Of a DNA stretch of 45,925 nt, positions 7,571 to 16,548 are shown in pieces. Made by a program: the position numbers and the translations under genes. Below the pieces are notes generated by a model, which saw only the letters and a list, made by a program, of their open reading frames with translations, had not been told where the DNA came from and did not search any database. Every line of letters begins with the position of its first letter. The stretch's first letter is position 1. Source of the DNA: YA12-FULL-51-18 sp041665305 (GTDB taxonomy: Bacteria > Elusimicrobiota > Elusimicrobia > Elusimicrobiales > UBA9959); contig JBAYJD010000021.1 of assembly GCA_041665305.1 (NCBI GenBank), positions 1 to 45,925 of the forward strand, in the 5' to 3' direction.

Positions 7571-8137
7571 ATGGCCGAAGATATAAACTCGATGCTGGAA
7601 CAGGTTGAACTGGACATGATGGAGAAAGTCGATAAATTTAAAAGGGAGCTGACGACCCTTCGCACCGGCCGCGCCAATCCCCAACTGCTGGATACGGTCC
7701 AGGTGGAATATTACGGCGCCCGCGTGCCGCTCAAGCAGGTCGCCGCGATCTCCATCCCCGAAGGCCGCACGCTGGAGATCCGCCCGTGGGACAAGGGCGC
7801 TATAGACGCCATCGAGGCCGAGCTGCGCAAGATGGACCTGGGCGCCTCTCCGGTCAGGAACGGAGATGTTATAAGGATAAACCTTCCGGCGATGACCGAG
7901 GACCAGCGCAAAAAAATGGTCAGGGTCGTTCACAGCATGGGCGAGGATGCCCGCGTTGCGGTGCGTAATGTGCGCCGCGAGGCTATCGAAAAAGTGAAGA
8001 AGGCCGAAAAGGCCAAAGAGATCACCGAGGACGATACCGAGCGCCACGAGTCGGCCATCCAGAAGATAACCGACACCTACACCAGGATGATAGACGACAC
8101 GGCCGCGGTCAAGGAAAAGGACCTCCTGACGGTCTGA
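7571..8137 (+). CDS. frr: Ribosome recycling factor
   Basis: Splits post-termination ribosomes together with EF-G. I chose ATG 7571 because AAAGGAG lies at ideal spacing and it yields 188 residues, close to the usual 185; a TTG 18 bases upstream is in frame but overlaps that site. Motifs include LRTGRANPQLLD, VRNGDVIRINLPAMTEDQRKKMVR and ARVAVRNVRREA, all conserved in RRF. The helical tail ends KEKDLLTV. It is separated from uppS by a complete copy of the intergenic repeat. Confidence 0.96.
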   Translation: MAEDINSMLEQVELDMMEKVDKFKRELTTLRTGRANPQLLDTVQVEYYGARVPLKQVAAISIPEGRTLEIRPWDKGAIDAIEAELRKMDLGASPVRNGDVIRINLPAMTEDQRKKMVRVVHSMGEDARVAVRNVRREAIEKVKKAEKAKEITEDDTERHESAIQKITDTYTRMIDDTAAVKEKDLLTV

Positions 8138-8155
8138 ATGGGGACTGTGGTGCAT

Positions 8156-8229
8156 TATAAATTTTTGCCGCAAAAATTTATACAAAACCCCGTGCCGGGT
8201 ACGATAAAATGTCGTTTTACGACATTTTA
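8156..8229. repeat. Intergenic repeat copy B (full composite form)
   Basis: This is the best complete copy. A perfect 12-bp palindrome TATAAATTTTTG-CCG-CAAAAATTTATA (8156-8182) is followed by CCCCGTGCCGGG, then the perfect hairpin TAAAATGTCG-TTTTA-CGACATTTTA (8205-8229). It separates frr from uppS and runs to within 18 bases of the uppS start. Confidence 0.8.
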
Positions 8230-8246
8230 TACGGCGGTTTTTGCCT

Positions 8247-8954
8247 ATGGACAGCCTTTTGAATAAACTAGACCGGTCCAGGATCCCGTCGCATGTCGCA
8301 GTTATTATGGACGGCAACAGGCGGTGGGCCAGGGCCAGAGGCCTGCCCGCCGCGGTGGGCCATGCCAAGGGCGTGGAATCGGTCCGGGCCGTGGTAAAGA
8401 CGGCCAGCGACCTGGGCGTCAAGGCCCTGACCATTTACGCTTTTTCCACCGAGAACTGGAACCGCGGGAAGCTCGAAGTCTCCGCCCTGATGCTCCTTCT
8501 GGAAAAGGCCATCGCGGAATACGGCCGCGACCTGGCCCGCAACAATGTGCGGCTGATGATAAGTGGCCGCCTCTCGGAGATGCCGGCCCCCGCCCGGAAA
8601 GCGGTGCTCGGTACGGTCGACAAACTGAAAGAGAATACGGGCATGATCCTTAACATCGCCCTGAATTACGGCGGCCGTCAGGAGATCCTCGACGCGGTGA
8701 ACTCCCTGCTCGGGCGGGGAGTGAAGAAAGTCGACATGGATTCTTTCGCCAGGGAACTCCAGACCTGGCCGCTCCCGGATCCGGACCTGCTGATCCGGAC
8801 TTCGGGCGAGATGCGCCTCTCGAATTTCCTGCTGTGGCAGACGGCCTATTCGGAATTTTATATAACAGGCACGCTCTGGCCCGACTTCCGGGAGAAACAA
8901 TTCCTGGAGGCCCTCCTGGATTATCAGGGCAGGGACAGAAGAAAAGGAGCTTAA
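8247..8954 (+). CDS. uppS: Isoprenyl transferase (undecaprenyl diphosphate synthase)
   Basis: Cis-prenyltransferase that extends farnesyl diphosphate with IPP to make the undecaprenyl carrier for cell-wall and LPS assembly. I place the start at ATG 8247 (235 residues) rather than the in-frame TTG six bases earlier. The catalytic Asp22 is in VAVIMDGNRRWARARGL. Also present are AFSTENWNRG and the late DLLIRTSGEMRLSNFLLWQTAYSEFY signature. Ribosome binding looks weak (GGCGG within the repeat). Only five bases separate it from cdsA, and its IPP supply comes from dxr and ispG in the same operon. Confidence 0.95.
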   Translation: MDSLLNKLDRSRIPSHVAVIMDGNRRWARARGLPAAVGHAKGVESVRAVVKTASDLGVKALTIYAFSTENWNRGKLEVSALMLLLEKAIAEYGRDLARNNVRLMISGRLSEMPAPARKAVLGTVDKLKENTGMILNIALNYGGRQEILDAVNSLLGRGVKKVDMDSFARELQTWPLPDPDLLIRTSGEMRLSNFLLWQTAYSEFYITGTLWPDFREKQFLEALLDYQGRDRRKGA

Positions 8955-8959
8955 CCATT

Positions 8960-9769
8960 ATGCTGCTACCAAGAGTCCTTACCGCCGTTATCGGTATCCC
9001 TATAGTCGCCCTGCTCATCCATATGGGCAGCCTGCCTTACGCGGCGTTCGTGTTCACCGTCATCGCGCTGGCGCTCTACGAATATTACATCCTGATGAAG
9101 CTCGGCGGCAAACCCGTCCAGGGCCCCACCCTTTTCGTCATGGGGCTCCTCCTGCCGGCCGCGTTTTTTTTCGATCGTTCCCCCTTCGCCCTGGCCGGCG
9201 GAGATAATTTTTCCGGCTCCGCCGTGACCCTGGCCGTCATAGCCGCGCTGGTTTACGAGATCTTTTCCCGGAAAAAATATCTGGAGCGCATCGGCTTCAC
9301 CCTCCTGGGCCTGTTCATGATCTCCTGGTGCATGGTCCATCTTATCGCTTTGCGCGACCTCCGTCCCGACGGCGAGGCTCTTACCTTCATGCTTATCGTG
9401 ACCGTGTGGGTCATGGACACGGCCGCTTACGCGTTCGGCCGGTTCTTCGGAAAACGGCAGCTGTCCACCATCAGCCCCAAGAAAACCTGGGAGGGCGCTC
9501 TCGCCGGTTTTGTGAGCGCCGTCCTGATGACGCTCCTGTCCCGCGCCCTCATGAATTATTCCATCAGCGTGTCTTTCGCCGTCGCCGCGGGCGTCCTGAT
9601 AGGGATCTTCGGCCAGCTTTCTGATATAGCGGAGTCCATGGTGAAACGCGCGGCGGGCGTGAAGGATTCCTCCAATCTCCTGCCGGGGCACGGCGGGATC
9701 CTGGACCGCTTCGATTCGTATATCTTTCTCGCCCCGGTAATTTATTACTTTACGGTGTACTCCAGATGA
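8960..9769 (+). CDS. cdsA: Phosphatidate cytidylyltransferase
   Basis: Integral membrane enzyme making CDP-diacylglycerol from phosphatidate and CTP, the branch point of phospholipid synthesis. The ATG at 8960 has AAAAGGAG at good spacing; an in-frame ATG at 8834 lies inside uppS and is unlikely. The 269 residues contain about seven hydrophobic segments. The C-terminal family signature SMVKRAAGVKDSSNLLPGHG, followed by GILDRFDS, includes the expected acidic and HGG residues. SPKKTWEGALAG is also conserved. The stop overlaps the dxr start (ATGA), indicating coupling. Confidence 0.95.
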   Translation: MLLPRVLTAVIGIPIVALLIHMGSLPYAAFVFTVIALALYEYYILMKLGGKPVQGPTLFVMGLLLPAAFFFDRSPFALAGGDNFSGSAVTLAVIAALVYEIFSRKKYLERIGFTLLGLFMISWCMVHLIALRDLRPDGEALTFMLIVTVWVMDTAAYAFGRFFGKRQLSTISPKKTWEGALAGFVSAVLMTLLSRALMNYSISVSFAVAAGVLIGIFGQLSDIAESMVKRAAGVKDSSNLLPGHGGILDRFDSYIFLAPVIYYFTVYSR

Positions 9770-10947
9770 AAAATCTCGTTATTCTGGGCTCCACCGGTTC
9801 CATAGGCCGGAACGCGCTGAAAGCCGCGGAGAACCTCGGCTGGAAAGTGCTGGGCCTGGCCGCCAATTCCAATGTGGCCGGATTTCTTTCCCAGGTCCGC
9901 GTCCATAAGCCCGAATACGCCGCGGTGTTCGATCATAAGGCCTGGACGGAGCTCAAAGGACGGCTTCCGCGCGGCACCAAGCTTCTCCCCCCCGGCGTGG
10001 AAGGCCTGGTGCGGCTGGCTTCGCTGAAAGAGGCCGATGTGGTGTTGAATTCCGTTTCCGGTTCGGTGGGTTTCGCTCCGCTGGTCGCCTCCATCCGCGC
10101 TTCCAAGCATATCGCCCTGGCCAATAAAGAGCCGATGGTGATGGCGGGCGAGACGCTTATGAGCGAGGCCGTCCGCTGGCAGGCGAAGATCATTCCCGTG
10201 GATTCGGAGCCCTCCGCCATTTTCCAGTGCCTGGAAGGCCTGCGGGACAAAAATTACGACGCCGCTGTCTCCAGGATCTTCCTTACGGCGTCCGGCGGGG
10301 CTTTCTACCGTTATAAGGGCGGGCTCGACAAGGTCACACCCGCTTCCGCCCTCAGGCATCCCACCTGGAAGATGGGGCCCAAGATCACGGTGGACTGCGC
10401 CACGCTGATGAACAAGGGGCTTGAGGCCATAGAGATAAAAAATTTCTTCTCGCTGCCGGTTTCAAAGCTCCAGGTCGTCATCCATCCGCAGTCGGTGATC
10501 CATTCCGCGGTGGAGCTGAAGGACGGCTCCGTGCTGGCCCAGATGTCGGAGCCGGATATGAAGCTGCCCATCCAGTACGCGCTGACCTATCCGGAGCGCG
10601 TGAAGTCGCTGGTAAGGCCGCTGGACCTCTTCAAAGCCGGACGGCTGGAGTTTTTTAAGCCGGATTTCAGGCGCTTCCCCTGCCTCGCCCTGGCGCTGGA
10701 GGCCGGACGGCTGGGCGGGACTTATCCGGCCGTCCTTAACGCCGCCAACGAAGTGGCGGTGGAGAAATTTTTAAAAGGAGCCGCGCTTTTTACGGAAATT
10801 CCCGTCATAGTGGAAAAAACCCTCGCGCTCCATCATTCCCGCGACCGCCGGCCCCCCGCCCTCGCCGAAGCGGTCGAGATCGACCAGTGGGCCAGGACAA
10901 AAGCCGCGGAGATCGCGGCCACTACACACAACAAGAAGAGGAAATAA
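9766..10947 (+). CDS. dxr: 1-deoxy-D-xylulose 5-phosphate reductoisomerase
   Basis: Second enzyme of the MEP isoprenoid pathway, converting DXP to MEP with NADPH. The 393-residue protein has the NADPH-binding GSTGSIGRNAL at residues 6-16, the metal and substrate motif IPVDSEPSAIFQCL, and HPTWKMGPKITVDCATLMNK followed by GLEAIEI in the catalytic lobe. The length matches the family. It overlaps cdsA by four bases upstream and rseP by one base (TAATG) downstream. It forms an isoprenoid/lipid-carrier unit with uppS and ispG. Confidence 0.96.
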   Translation: MKNLVILGSTGSIGRNALKAAENLGWKVLGLAANSNVAGFLSQVRVHKPEYAAVFDHKAWTELKGRLPRGTKLLPPGVEGLVRLASLKEADVVLNSVSGSVGFAPLVASIRASKHIALANKEPMVMAGETLMSEAVRWQAKIIPVDSEPSAIFQCLEGLRDKNYDAAVSRIFLTASGGAFYRYKGGLDKVTPASALRHPTWKMGPKITVDCATLMNKGLEAIEIKNFFSLPVSKLQVVIHPQSVIHSAVELKDGSVLAQMSEPDMKLPIQYALTYPERVKSLVRPLDLFKAGRLEFFKPDFRRFPCLALALEAGRLGGTYPAVLNAANEVAVEKFLKGAALFTEIPVIVEKTLALHHSRDRRPPALAEAVEIDQWARTKAAEIAATTHNKKRK

Positions 10948-12023
10948 TGATACTATCCATCGCGGCGGTGCTGTTCACATTCGGGCTGGTGATCTTCCTT
11001 CATGAGTTCGGGCATTTCCTGGTCTGTAAACTGACCGGGATAAGAGTGGAGGCTTTTTCGTTCGGTTTCGGACCGGAGCTTTTCGGCCGGGTCAAGGGCG
11101 ATACCCGCTATTCCCTCCGCGCCGTCCCGCTGGGCGGCTATGTAAAGCCCGCCGGCGAGGAGCTGGAAGAAGGCACGGGCCAGCCTTATGAATATTTCGC
11201 CAAACCCTGGCACACCCGTCTGGGCGTGGTGCTGGCCGGGCCCTTCATGAACTATCTGCTGGCTTTCACGATCTTCACCGGCGTCATACTTATTGTGGGC
11301 GAACCGGTCCCTTCCACGAGCCCCGTCATCGGCGAGATTTCGCAGGGTTACCCGGCCGACGCGGCCGGGCTTAAGGCCGGCGACCGCATCCTCAGCGTGG
11401 ACGGAGTTCCGGCCTCCGACTGGCCCCGAATGGCGGAGCTTATCCATAAAAAAATAAACGCGCCGATAACGGTGGAATACCAGCGCGCCGCCGAAAAGAC
11501 CAGGGTGGAGATCGTCACTAAAAAAGGCCCGGAGGGGCAGGGGCTTATAGGCGTGGCTCCAGGCATGAACTACAGGTATATAGGCGTCCGCAAGGCCGTG
11601 AAGATGGGCGCGTACCAGTGCTACTTCTGGACAAAGTACACCGTCACCACGCTGGCGGGCAACATCAGGCATCATCAGAAGCCCGATATTTCAGGGCCTA
11701 TCGGCATAGTGAACATAGTCAGCAAGGCCGCCCACAGCGGCATGTCGGACCTGTTCTTCCTGATAGCGCTTATCTCCGTGGCCGTCGGATTTTTCAACCT
11801 TCTGCCCATACCCCTTCTTGACGGCGGGCACGCCGTGCTTTTTATCTTTGAGGGTATTTTCCGCCGCAAGCTTACCGCCCGGGTCATGGGCTGGGTCAAT
11901 TCCGCGGGCATAGCCTTTCTGGTGGGCATTCTTATCTTCGCCACCTACAACGACATCGTCCGTCTGCTCCCTAAAAAAGCGGCGGCCCCGGCGCGGACAG
12001 AGGCCCCCGCGCAAGGCAAATGA
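10947..12023 (+). CDS. rseP: Site-2 intramembrane metalloprotease RseP
   Basis: Membrane zinc protease of the S2P/M50 family that cleaves anti-sigma factors or signal-peptide remnants. From ATG 10947 the protein has 358 residues. HEFGH (19-23) supplies two zinc ligands and the catalytic Glu20; the third ligand Asp292 is in NLLPIPLLDGGH. A single PDZ domain covers about 115-195 (YPADAAGLKAGDRILSVDG), as in B. subtilis RasP, rather than the two of E. coli RseP. At least four transmembrane segments are visible. It is embedded between dxr and ispG, overlapping both. No anti-sigma partner is in the window. Confidence 0.93.
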   Translation: MILSIAAVLFTFGLVIFLHEFGHFLVCKLTGIRVEAFSFGFGPELFGRVKGDTRYSLRAVPLGGYVKPAGEELEEGTGQPYEYFAKPWHTRLGVVLAGPFMNYLLAFTIFTGVILIVGEPVPSTSPVIGEISQGYPADAAGLKAGDRILSVDGVPASDWPRMAELIHKKINAPITVEYQRAAEKTRVEIVTKKGPEGQGLIGVAPGMNYRYIGVRKAVKMGAYQCYFWTKYTVTTLAGNIRHHQKPDISGPIGIVNIVSKAAHSGMSDLFFLIALISVAVGFFNLLPIPLLDGGHAVLFIFEGIFRRKLTARVMGWVNSAGIAFLVGILIFATYNDIVRLLPKKAAAPARTEAPAQGK

Positions 12024-13120
12024 CCATGGCCCACGATCATAAAGCCGGAAAGACGCGCGTGGTGAAAGTCGGGAAATTCGCCATAGGAGGCGACAATCCC
12101 GTTTCCGTGCAGTCCATGTGCAACACCGACACCCGCGACCTTAAGGGCACTATAGACCAGATAAGGCGCCTTGAAGCCGCCGGCTGCGAGATCATCCGCG
12201 TGGCGGTGCCGGACATGGCCGCCGCCGGGAACCTGGGCCGTATCCGCAGGGCCATAGATATCCCGCTGGTGGCGGACATCCATTTCGACTGGCGGCTGGC
12301 GGTCGAAGCCGCGCGCCAGGGCGTGGACAAGATCCGCATCAATCCGGGCAATATCGGGGAAAAGGATAAGGTCCGCGAAGTGATAAAAGCCTGCAAGGCC
12401 GCCGGCATCCCCATACGCATAGGGGTGAACTGCGGTTCCCTTAAAATTCTAAAAAAGGTCCGCGCCCCGAAATGGACGGCGCGGGAATGGGCCAAAATGA
12501 TGGTCAGGGAGGCGCTGGACGAAGCGCGCACCCTGGAGAGCGAAGGTTTCAGGGACATAATCGTTTCCCTGAAGGCCGACGATATCGAACGGACGGTCAT
12601 GGCCAACCTGCTGTTCTCGGAAAAATCCGACATCCCCCTGCATGTGGGAGTGACCGAAGCCGGCAGTTTCCTCGCCGGCACGGTGAAATCTTCCCTGGGC
12701 ATAGGCCTGCTCCTGACCCAGGGCATAGGCGACACCATCAGGGTTTCGCTCACCGAGGACCCGGTGATGCAGGTCCGCGCCGCTTACGAAATACTTAAAG
12801 CCCTGGGCCTCAGGCAGTACGGCCCCAATCTTATCTCCTGCCCGACCTGCGGCCGCTGCCAGGTGAATGTGGAAAAAGTGATCAAAGAGATCGAGGAGCG
12901 CGTCTACTCCGACAAAACGCTTCTGAAGCGCTCTACAGGCAGGAAGATAGCCGTCATGGGCTGCGTGGTCAACGGCCCCGGCGAGGCCCGCGAAGCCGAT
13001 TTCGGCATCGCCGGCGGCAAGGGCCGCGGCGTCTGGATCGAGCGCGGCAAACAGATGAAAGTGGTGAACGAATCCGAGTGGGTCAATGAGGTCATAAGGA
13101 AGATCCGCTCTTTAAAATAA
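12020..13120 (+). CDS. ispG: 4-hydroxy-3-methylbut-2-enyl-diphosphate synthase (IspG)
   Basis: Penultimate MEP-pathway enzyme, a 4Fe-4S protein converting MEcPP to HMBPP. The 366-residue form is the short bacterial type (TIM barrel plus cluster domain, without the plant insert). Cluster ligands are Cys274 and Cys277 in SCPTCGRC, Cys315 in GCVVNGPGE and Glu322, matching the spacing in E. coli IspG. The N-terminus VGKFAIGGDNPVSVQSMCNT is diagnostic. The start overlaps rseP by four bases; a second ATG two codons later is possible. A hairpin covering its stop codon probably ends or attenuates this transcript. Confidence 0.96.
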   Translation: MTMAHDHKAGKTRVVKVGKFAIGGDNPVSVQSMCNTDTRDLKGTIDQIRRLEAAGCEIIRVAVPDMAAAGNLGRIRRAIDIPLVADIHFDWRLAVEAARQGVDKIRINPGNIGEKDKVREVIKACKAAGIPIRIGVNCGSLKILKKVRAPKWTAREWAKMMVREALDEARTLESEGFRDIIVSLKADDIERTVMANLLFSEKSDIPLHVGVTEAGSFLAGTVKSSLGIGLLLTQGIGDTIRVSLTEDPVMQVRAAYEILKALGLRQYGPNLISCPTCGRCQVNVEKVIKEIEERVYSDKTLLKRSTGRKIAVMGCVVNGPGEAREADFGIAGGKGRGVWIERGKQMKVVNESEWVNEVIRKIRSLK

Positions 13121-13180
13121 AACGCCGACAAACGGCGTTTTATCGCGCCCGGCACGGGGGTTTCTCCGTCCCCGCGCCGG
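13118..13180. repeat. Intergenic repeat copy C, hairpins between ispG and proS
   Basis: TAAAACGCCG-ACAAA-CGGCGTTTTA (13118-13142) is a perfect 10-bp hairpin that includes the ispG stop codon and ends in a short T-run. It is followed by GGCACGGGG paired with CCCCGCGCC (about 13152-13180, one mismatch). These are the same modules as in copies B and E. Partial termination before proS is plausible. Confidence 0.65.
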
Positions 13181-13204
13181 AGTTGAGGAGGAAAACCGAC
13201 ATTT

Positions 13205-14761
13205 ATGAATAAACCCGAGAACAAGCCGAAAACCGAGCCGAACGCGGTCACTCCGCGCGCCCAGGATTACTCGCAGTGGTATCTGGACGTCATTAAAAAA
13301 GCCTGCCTCGCGGAACATTCGGCGGTGCGCGGCTGCATGGTCATCCGGCCGCATGGGTACGCCATCTGGGAAAAAATGCAGCGGGAGCTTGACGACCGGT
13401 TCAAGGCCACCGGGCATGAAAACGCTTATTTCCCCCTTTTTATCCCGTTGTCGCTGCTGGCGCACGAGGAAAAGCACGCTTCCGGTTTCGCGAAGGAATG
13501 CGCCGTGGTCACGCATCACCGGCTGAAGGCCGTGAACGGCGAGATCGTGCCGGACCCCGACTCAAAACTTGAAGAGCCTTTGGTGGTGCGCCCCACCAGC
13601 GAAACTATCATCTGGGCGCAGTATAAGAACTGGATCCAGAGCTACCGCGACCTGCCGCTGCTGATCAACCAATGGGCCAATGTGGTGCGCTGGGAAATGC
13701 GCACAAGGCTGTTTTTGCGCACCGCGGAATTTCTCTGGCAGGAGGGGCATACCGCGCACGCCACCGAGAAGGAGGCCCTTGAAGAGACCTGGCGCATGCT
13801 CGATGTTTACGCCGATTTTTCCGAGAATGTCATGGCCGTGCCGGTCATAAAAGGCCGCAAGACCGAGGCGGAGCGCTTCGCGGGCGCGCTGGAAACCCTT
13901 TCCATAGAAGGCCTGATGCAGGACGGCAAAGCCCTGCAAATGGGCACCAGCCATTATCTGGGACAGAATTTTTCCAAAAGCGCCGATGTTAAGTTCCAGG
14001 ACAAGGACGGCCGGCTTGAATTCGTCTACGCGACAAGCTGGGGCGTCAGCACCAGGCTCATCGGCGCTCTTATCATGACCCATTCCGACGACGTCGGGCT
14101 TGTGCTGCCGCCCAAGCTCGCGCCTATCCAGGTCGTGATCGTGCCCATTTTTAAGAATGAGGCGGAGCAGCGGCTGACCGTGGAGGAGGCAAGAAAAGTG
14201 GCGGTTGAACTTAAGACGCAGGGAGTAGCCGTCCGGGTCGACGACCGGGACGGCCTCATGCCGGGCGCGAAGTATTATGAATGGGAAGGCAAAGGCGTCC
14301 CTTTGCGCATCGAAGTAGGGCCGAAAGACCTGGAAAAGGGCTCTCTTTGCATCGCGCGCCGCTTTGTGGCGGAAATAAAAGGCGAAAGCGACCAGGACCA
14401 GAGGCGGCGCCGCAAATGTTTCCTGCCGAGAGCCGAGGCCGTCGCTTCGATCGTTCCCACGCTGGAAGCGATGCAGAAAGAGCTGCTGGAGCGCGCCAGG
14501 AGCTTCAGAGCGGCCCGCACGCGCGTGATAGACAAACTTGAGGACTACGAGAAGTTCTTTAAGGAAGAGGGCGGAGGTTTTGCCTGGGTACATTGGGCCG
14601 GCGCCTCCGCGCAGGAAGAGGAAATGGCCAAGCGCTTTGAAACCAGCATCCGCTGCGTTCCGTTTTCGGACCAGATTCCGGAGGAAGCCCGCGGCGAGGG
14701 AGTCTGCATCCTTACCGGCAAACCTTCGAAACAAAGAGTGCTGATGTCCAAATCGTACTGA
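13205..14761 (+). CDS. proS: Prolyl-tRNA synthetase, archaeal/eukaryal type
   Basis: Charges tRNA-Pro in the cytoplasm. The 518-residue class II synthetase lacks the editing insertion of the common bacterial enzyme. It has the short type with class II motifs RPTSETIIWAQYKNWI and RTAEFLWQEGHTAHAT, followed by the MGTSHYLGQNFSKSADVKF core, an anticodon-binding domain (VVIVPIFKNEAEQRL) and a C-terminal extension. The protein ends in Tyr (VLMSKSY), typical of archaeal-type ProRS, where this residue contacts the active site. Its ribosome-binding site GAGGAGG is strong. The adjoining MEP operon is the usual bacterial setting. Confidence 0.95.
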   Translation: MNKPENKPKTEPNAVTPRAQDYSQWYLDVIKKACLAEHSAVRGCMVIRPHGYAIWEKMQRELDDRFKATGHENAYFPLFIPLSLLAHEEKHASGFAKECAVVTHHRLKAVNGEIVPDPDSKLEEPLVVRPTSETIIWAQYKNWIQSYRDLPLLINQWANVVRWEMRTRLFLRTAEFLWQEGHTAHATEKEALEETWRMLDVYADFSENVMAVPVIKGRKTEAERFAGALETLSIEGLMQDGKALQMGTSHYLGQNFSKSADVKFQDKDGRLEFVYATSWGVSTRLIGALIMTHSDDVGLVLPPKLAPIQVVIVPIFKNEAEQRLTVEEARKVAVELKTQGVAVRVDDRDGLMPGAKYYEWEGKGVPLRIEVGPKDLEKGSLCIARRFVAEIKGESDQDQRRRRKCFLPRAEAVASIVPTLEAMQKELLERARSFRAARTRVIDKLEDYEKFFKEEGGGFAWVHWAGASAQEEEMAKRFETSIRCVPFSDQIPEEARGEGVCILTGKPSKQRVLMSKSY

Positions 14762-14762
14762 T

Positions 14763-14789
14763 TAAAAATTTTTGCGGCAAAAATTTTTA
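14763..14789. repeat. Intergenic repeat copy D (left border of catabolic block)
   Basis: Perfect 12-bp palindrome TAAAAATTTTTG-CGG-CAAAAATTTTTA directly after the proS stop codon. It is followed by CCATACAAT, whose TACAAT (14793-14798) could act as a -10 box for the next gene with no good -35. It marks the start of the catabolic gene block. Confidence 0.75.
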
Positions 14790-14823
14790 CCATACAATTT
14801 AAAAATTCAGGAGGATTGTGTTT

Positions 14824-15636
14824 ATGAAACCGAACGACTTTATAAAACTCATGGAGAAGACCCGGATGTACGACCTGACCCAGCCGCTGAGCATCCACAC
14901 CCCCCCCTGGCCGAGCTATATGCCGCTCCAGCTCCAGTATTTCAAGCGCATAGCCGGAGCGCACATGGGGCAGGGCGCCAACGGCCAGATCATGAAAACT
15001 TCCAACCATGTGGGGACCCATATGGACGGCGAGATCCATTTTTACAGCGCCGGCCGCACGATAGGAGAGGTCCCGATGCGCGAGTGGACCGGGCCGGCGG
15101 TAGTAGTGGATATTTCCAAGGATGTGGGAGATTACGACCTTTACGAGCCGGAGCTCCTGATGAAGCGCGCCGAGATCCGCAAGGGCGATATCCTGATCAT
15201 AAATACCGGCTACCATAAATACGCCTGGTACGAAAAGCGCACCTGCGACGAGGTACGCTATTTCTGCAAGCACCCCGGGCCGGGGCCGCGCTTCCACAAA
15301 TGGGCGCTCGGCATGAAATTCAAATGGATAGGGGTGGATTGCGGTTCCGCCGATCATCCCATGAACACCATTATCCGCAACTGGCACCCGAAATTGTTCA
15401 CGGAGGCCGAGAACAAACTGGAAAAAAATTACGGCAAAAAATGGGATGAAATGTTCCCGCCGGAGGAATATTACCAGGTCATGCATCTGAAGCTCTTCCC
15501 TAAGAGGCTGGTCCACGCGGAAAATCTGGGCGGCGAAATAGACAAGCTTTCCAACAAGCGCTGCTGGCTGGGTTTCTTTCCCCTCAAAGGAATGGAGCTC
15601 GAATCCGCCATGGGCCGCGTGGCGGCCTGGAGATGA
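14824..15636 (+). CDS. Cyclase-family metal-dependent hydrolase
   Basis: Member of the cyclase/kynurenine formamidase superfamily: manganese- or zinc-dependent enzymes that hydrolyse amide or lactam bonds (arylformamidase and isatin hydrolase are examples). AGGAGGA lies eight bases from ATG 14824, so I prefer this to GTG 14818; this gives 270 residues. The metal site HVGTHMD (62-68) with His72 is intact. The extended aromatic C-terminal half (NWHPKLFTEAENKL onward) is longer than in plain arylformamidases. It is the first gene of the catabolic run and 21 bp before the molybdenum hydroxylase FAD subunit. I infer that it opens a ring produced by that hydroxylase; the substrate is unknown. Confidence 0.8.
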   Translation: MKPNDFIKLMEKTRMYDLTQPLSIHTPPWPSYMPLQLQYFKRIAGAHMGQGANGQIMKTSNHVGTHMDGEIHFYSAGRTIGEVPMREWTGPAVVVDISKDVGDYDLYEPELLMKRAEIRKGDILIINTGYHKYAWYEKRTCDEVRYFCKHPGPGPRFHKWALGMKFKWIGVDCGSADHPMNTIIRNWHPKLFTEAENKLEKNYGKKWDEMFPPEEYYQVMHLKLFPKRLVHAENLGGEIDKLSNKRCWLGFFPLKGMELESAMGRVAAWR

Positions 15637-15657
15637 TTTGCCGGAGGTAAATTATAT

Positions 15658-16548
15658 ATGCCGATCGTCGCCGAATTTGAGTATGTGAAACCGAAAGACC
15701 TGGAGGAAGCGCTGCGCGTGCTGTCGCTTCATATGGAGACCGCCAAAGTCCTGGCGGGCGGCACCGACCTGATCGTGCACCTGAAAAAAAATCTTATCCG
15801 TCCCGAAGTCGTGGTCGACCTCAAAGGCGTCTCCGGCCTGGACAAGATAAATTTTAAAAAGGGCGTACTCTCCGTCGGTTCCCTTGTTACATTCGCCCAG
15901 CTGATCGATTCCCCCCTGGTCGGGAAATATTGCCCTTTGCTGCGCGAAGCCGTCGGGACCGTGGCGTCCACCGGCGTCAGGAACCGCGCCACCATGGCCG
16001 GCAATCTTTGTTCCGCCGTGCCGTCCGCCGATTCCGCCCCCGTCTTGGCCGTCTACGACGCCGCGATCCTGGTCAAAAGCCTCAGGGGCGAGCGCCGTAT
16101 TTCCATACACAACTGGTTCGCCGGTCCCAAAAAAACCGCGCTGGCCTGCGACGAACTGGTCCTGGCCGTGGAACTTGCGCTCCCTGAACCTAAGACCGGA
16201 GGCTGCTACGCCAAACTTTCCCGCTACGAAGGCGAAGACCTCGCCCAAGGCGGCATAGCCGTGCTGGCCCTGGCCGGAGGCGCCTTCCGCGTTGCGGCCT
16301 GCGCGTTGGGACCCAAGCCCGCCCGATGCCCGCAGACCGAAGCGGTGCTCAACGGCGATAAGCTTTCCGCCGGTCTTATCGCCAAAGCCAAAGAGACGCT
16401 CCTCCGGGAGATAAGTCCCATAACCGATCTCCGTTCCACGAAGGAGTATCGCAGCCACATGGCCGCCGTAATGCTCGGCCGCGCCCTTGAGGCCGCCGTC
16501 TCGCGCCTCTCCGGCGGCGGCCCGAAATACGGAGAAAGCGTGATATGA
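15658..16548 (+). CDS. Molybdenum hydroxylase, FAD-binding subunit
   Basis: Electron-transfer subunit (XdhB/CoxM-like) that passes electrons from the Fe-S centres to an acceptor through FAD. The 296-residue protein has the FAD pyrophosphate loop LAGGTDLIVHLK, the second FAD motif TVASTGVRNRATMAGNLCSA and a C-terminal CO-dehydrogenase flavoprotein domain (from about residue 175). GGAGGT precedes the ATG. It overlaps the 2Fe-2S subunit gene by four bases, so the two are translated together. The separate small, medium and large subunits are the bacterial three-gene layout of xanthine dehydrogenase-family enzymes. Confidence 0.9.
   Translation: MPIVAEFEYVKPKDLEEALRVLSLHMETAKVLAGGTDLIVHLKKNLIRPEVVVDLKGVSGLDKINFKKGVLSVGSLVTFAQLIDSPLVGKYCPLLREAVGTVASTGVRNRATMAGNLCSAVPSADSAPVLAVYDAAILVKSLRGERRISIHNWFAGPKKTALACDELVLAVELALPEPKTGGCYAKLSRYEGEDLAQGGIAVLALAGGAFRVAACALGPKPARCPQTEAVLNGDKLSAGLIAKAKETLLREISPITDLRSTKEYRSHMAAVMLGRALEAAVSRLSGGGPKYGESVI

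Noticed and set aside
10887..10946. Upstream extension of RseP by 20 residues
   Set aside because: It lies inside dxr and is not conserved; ATG 10947 gives the usual N-terminal helix ending in HEFGH.
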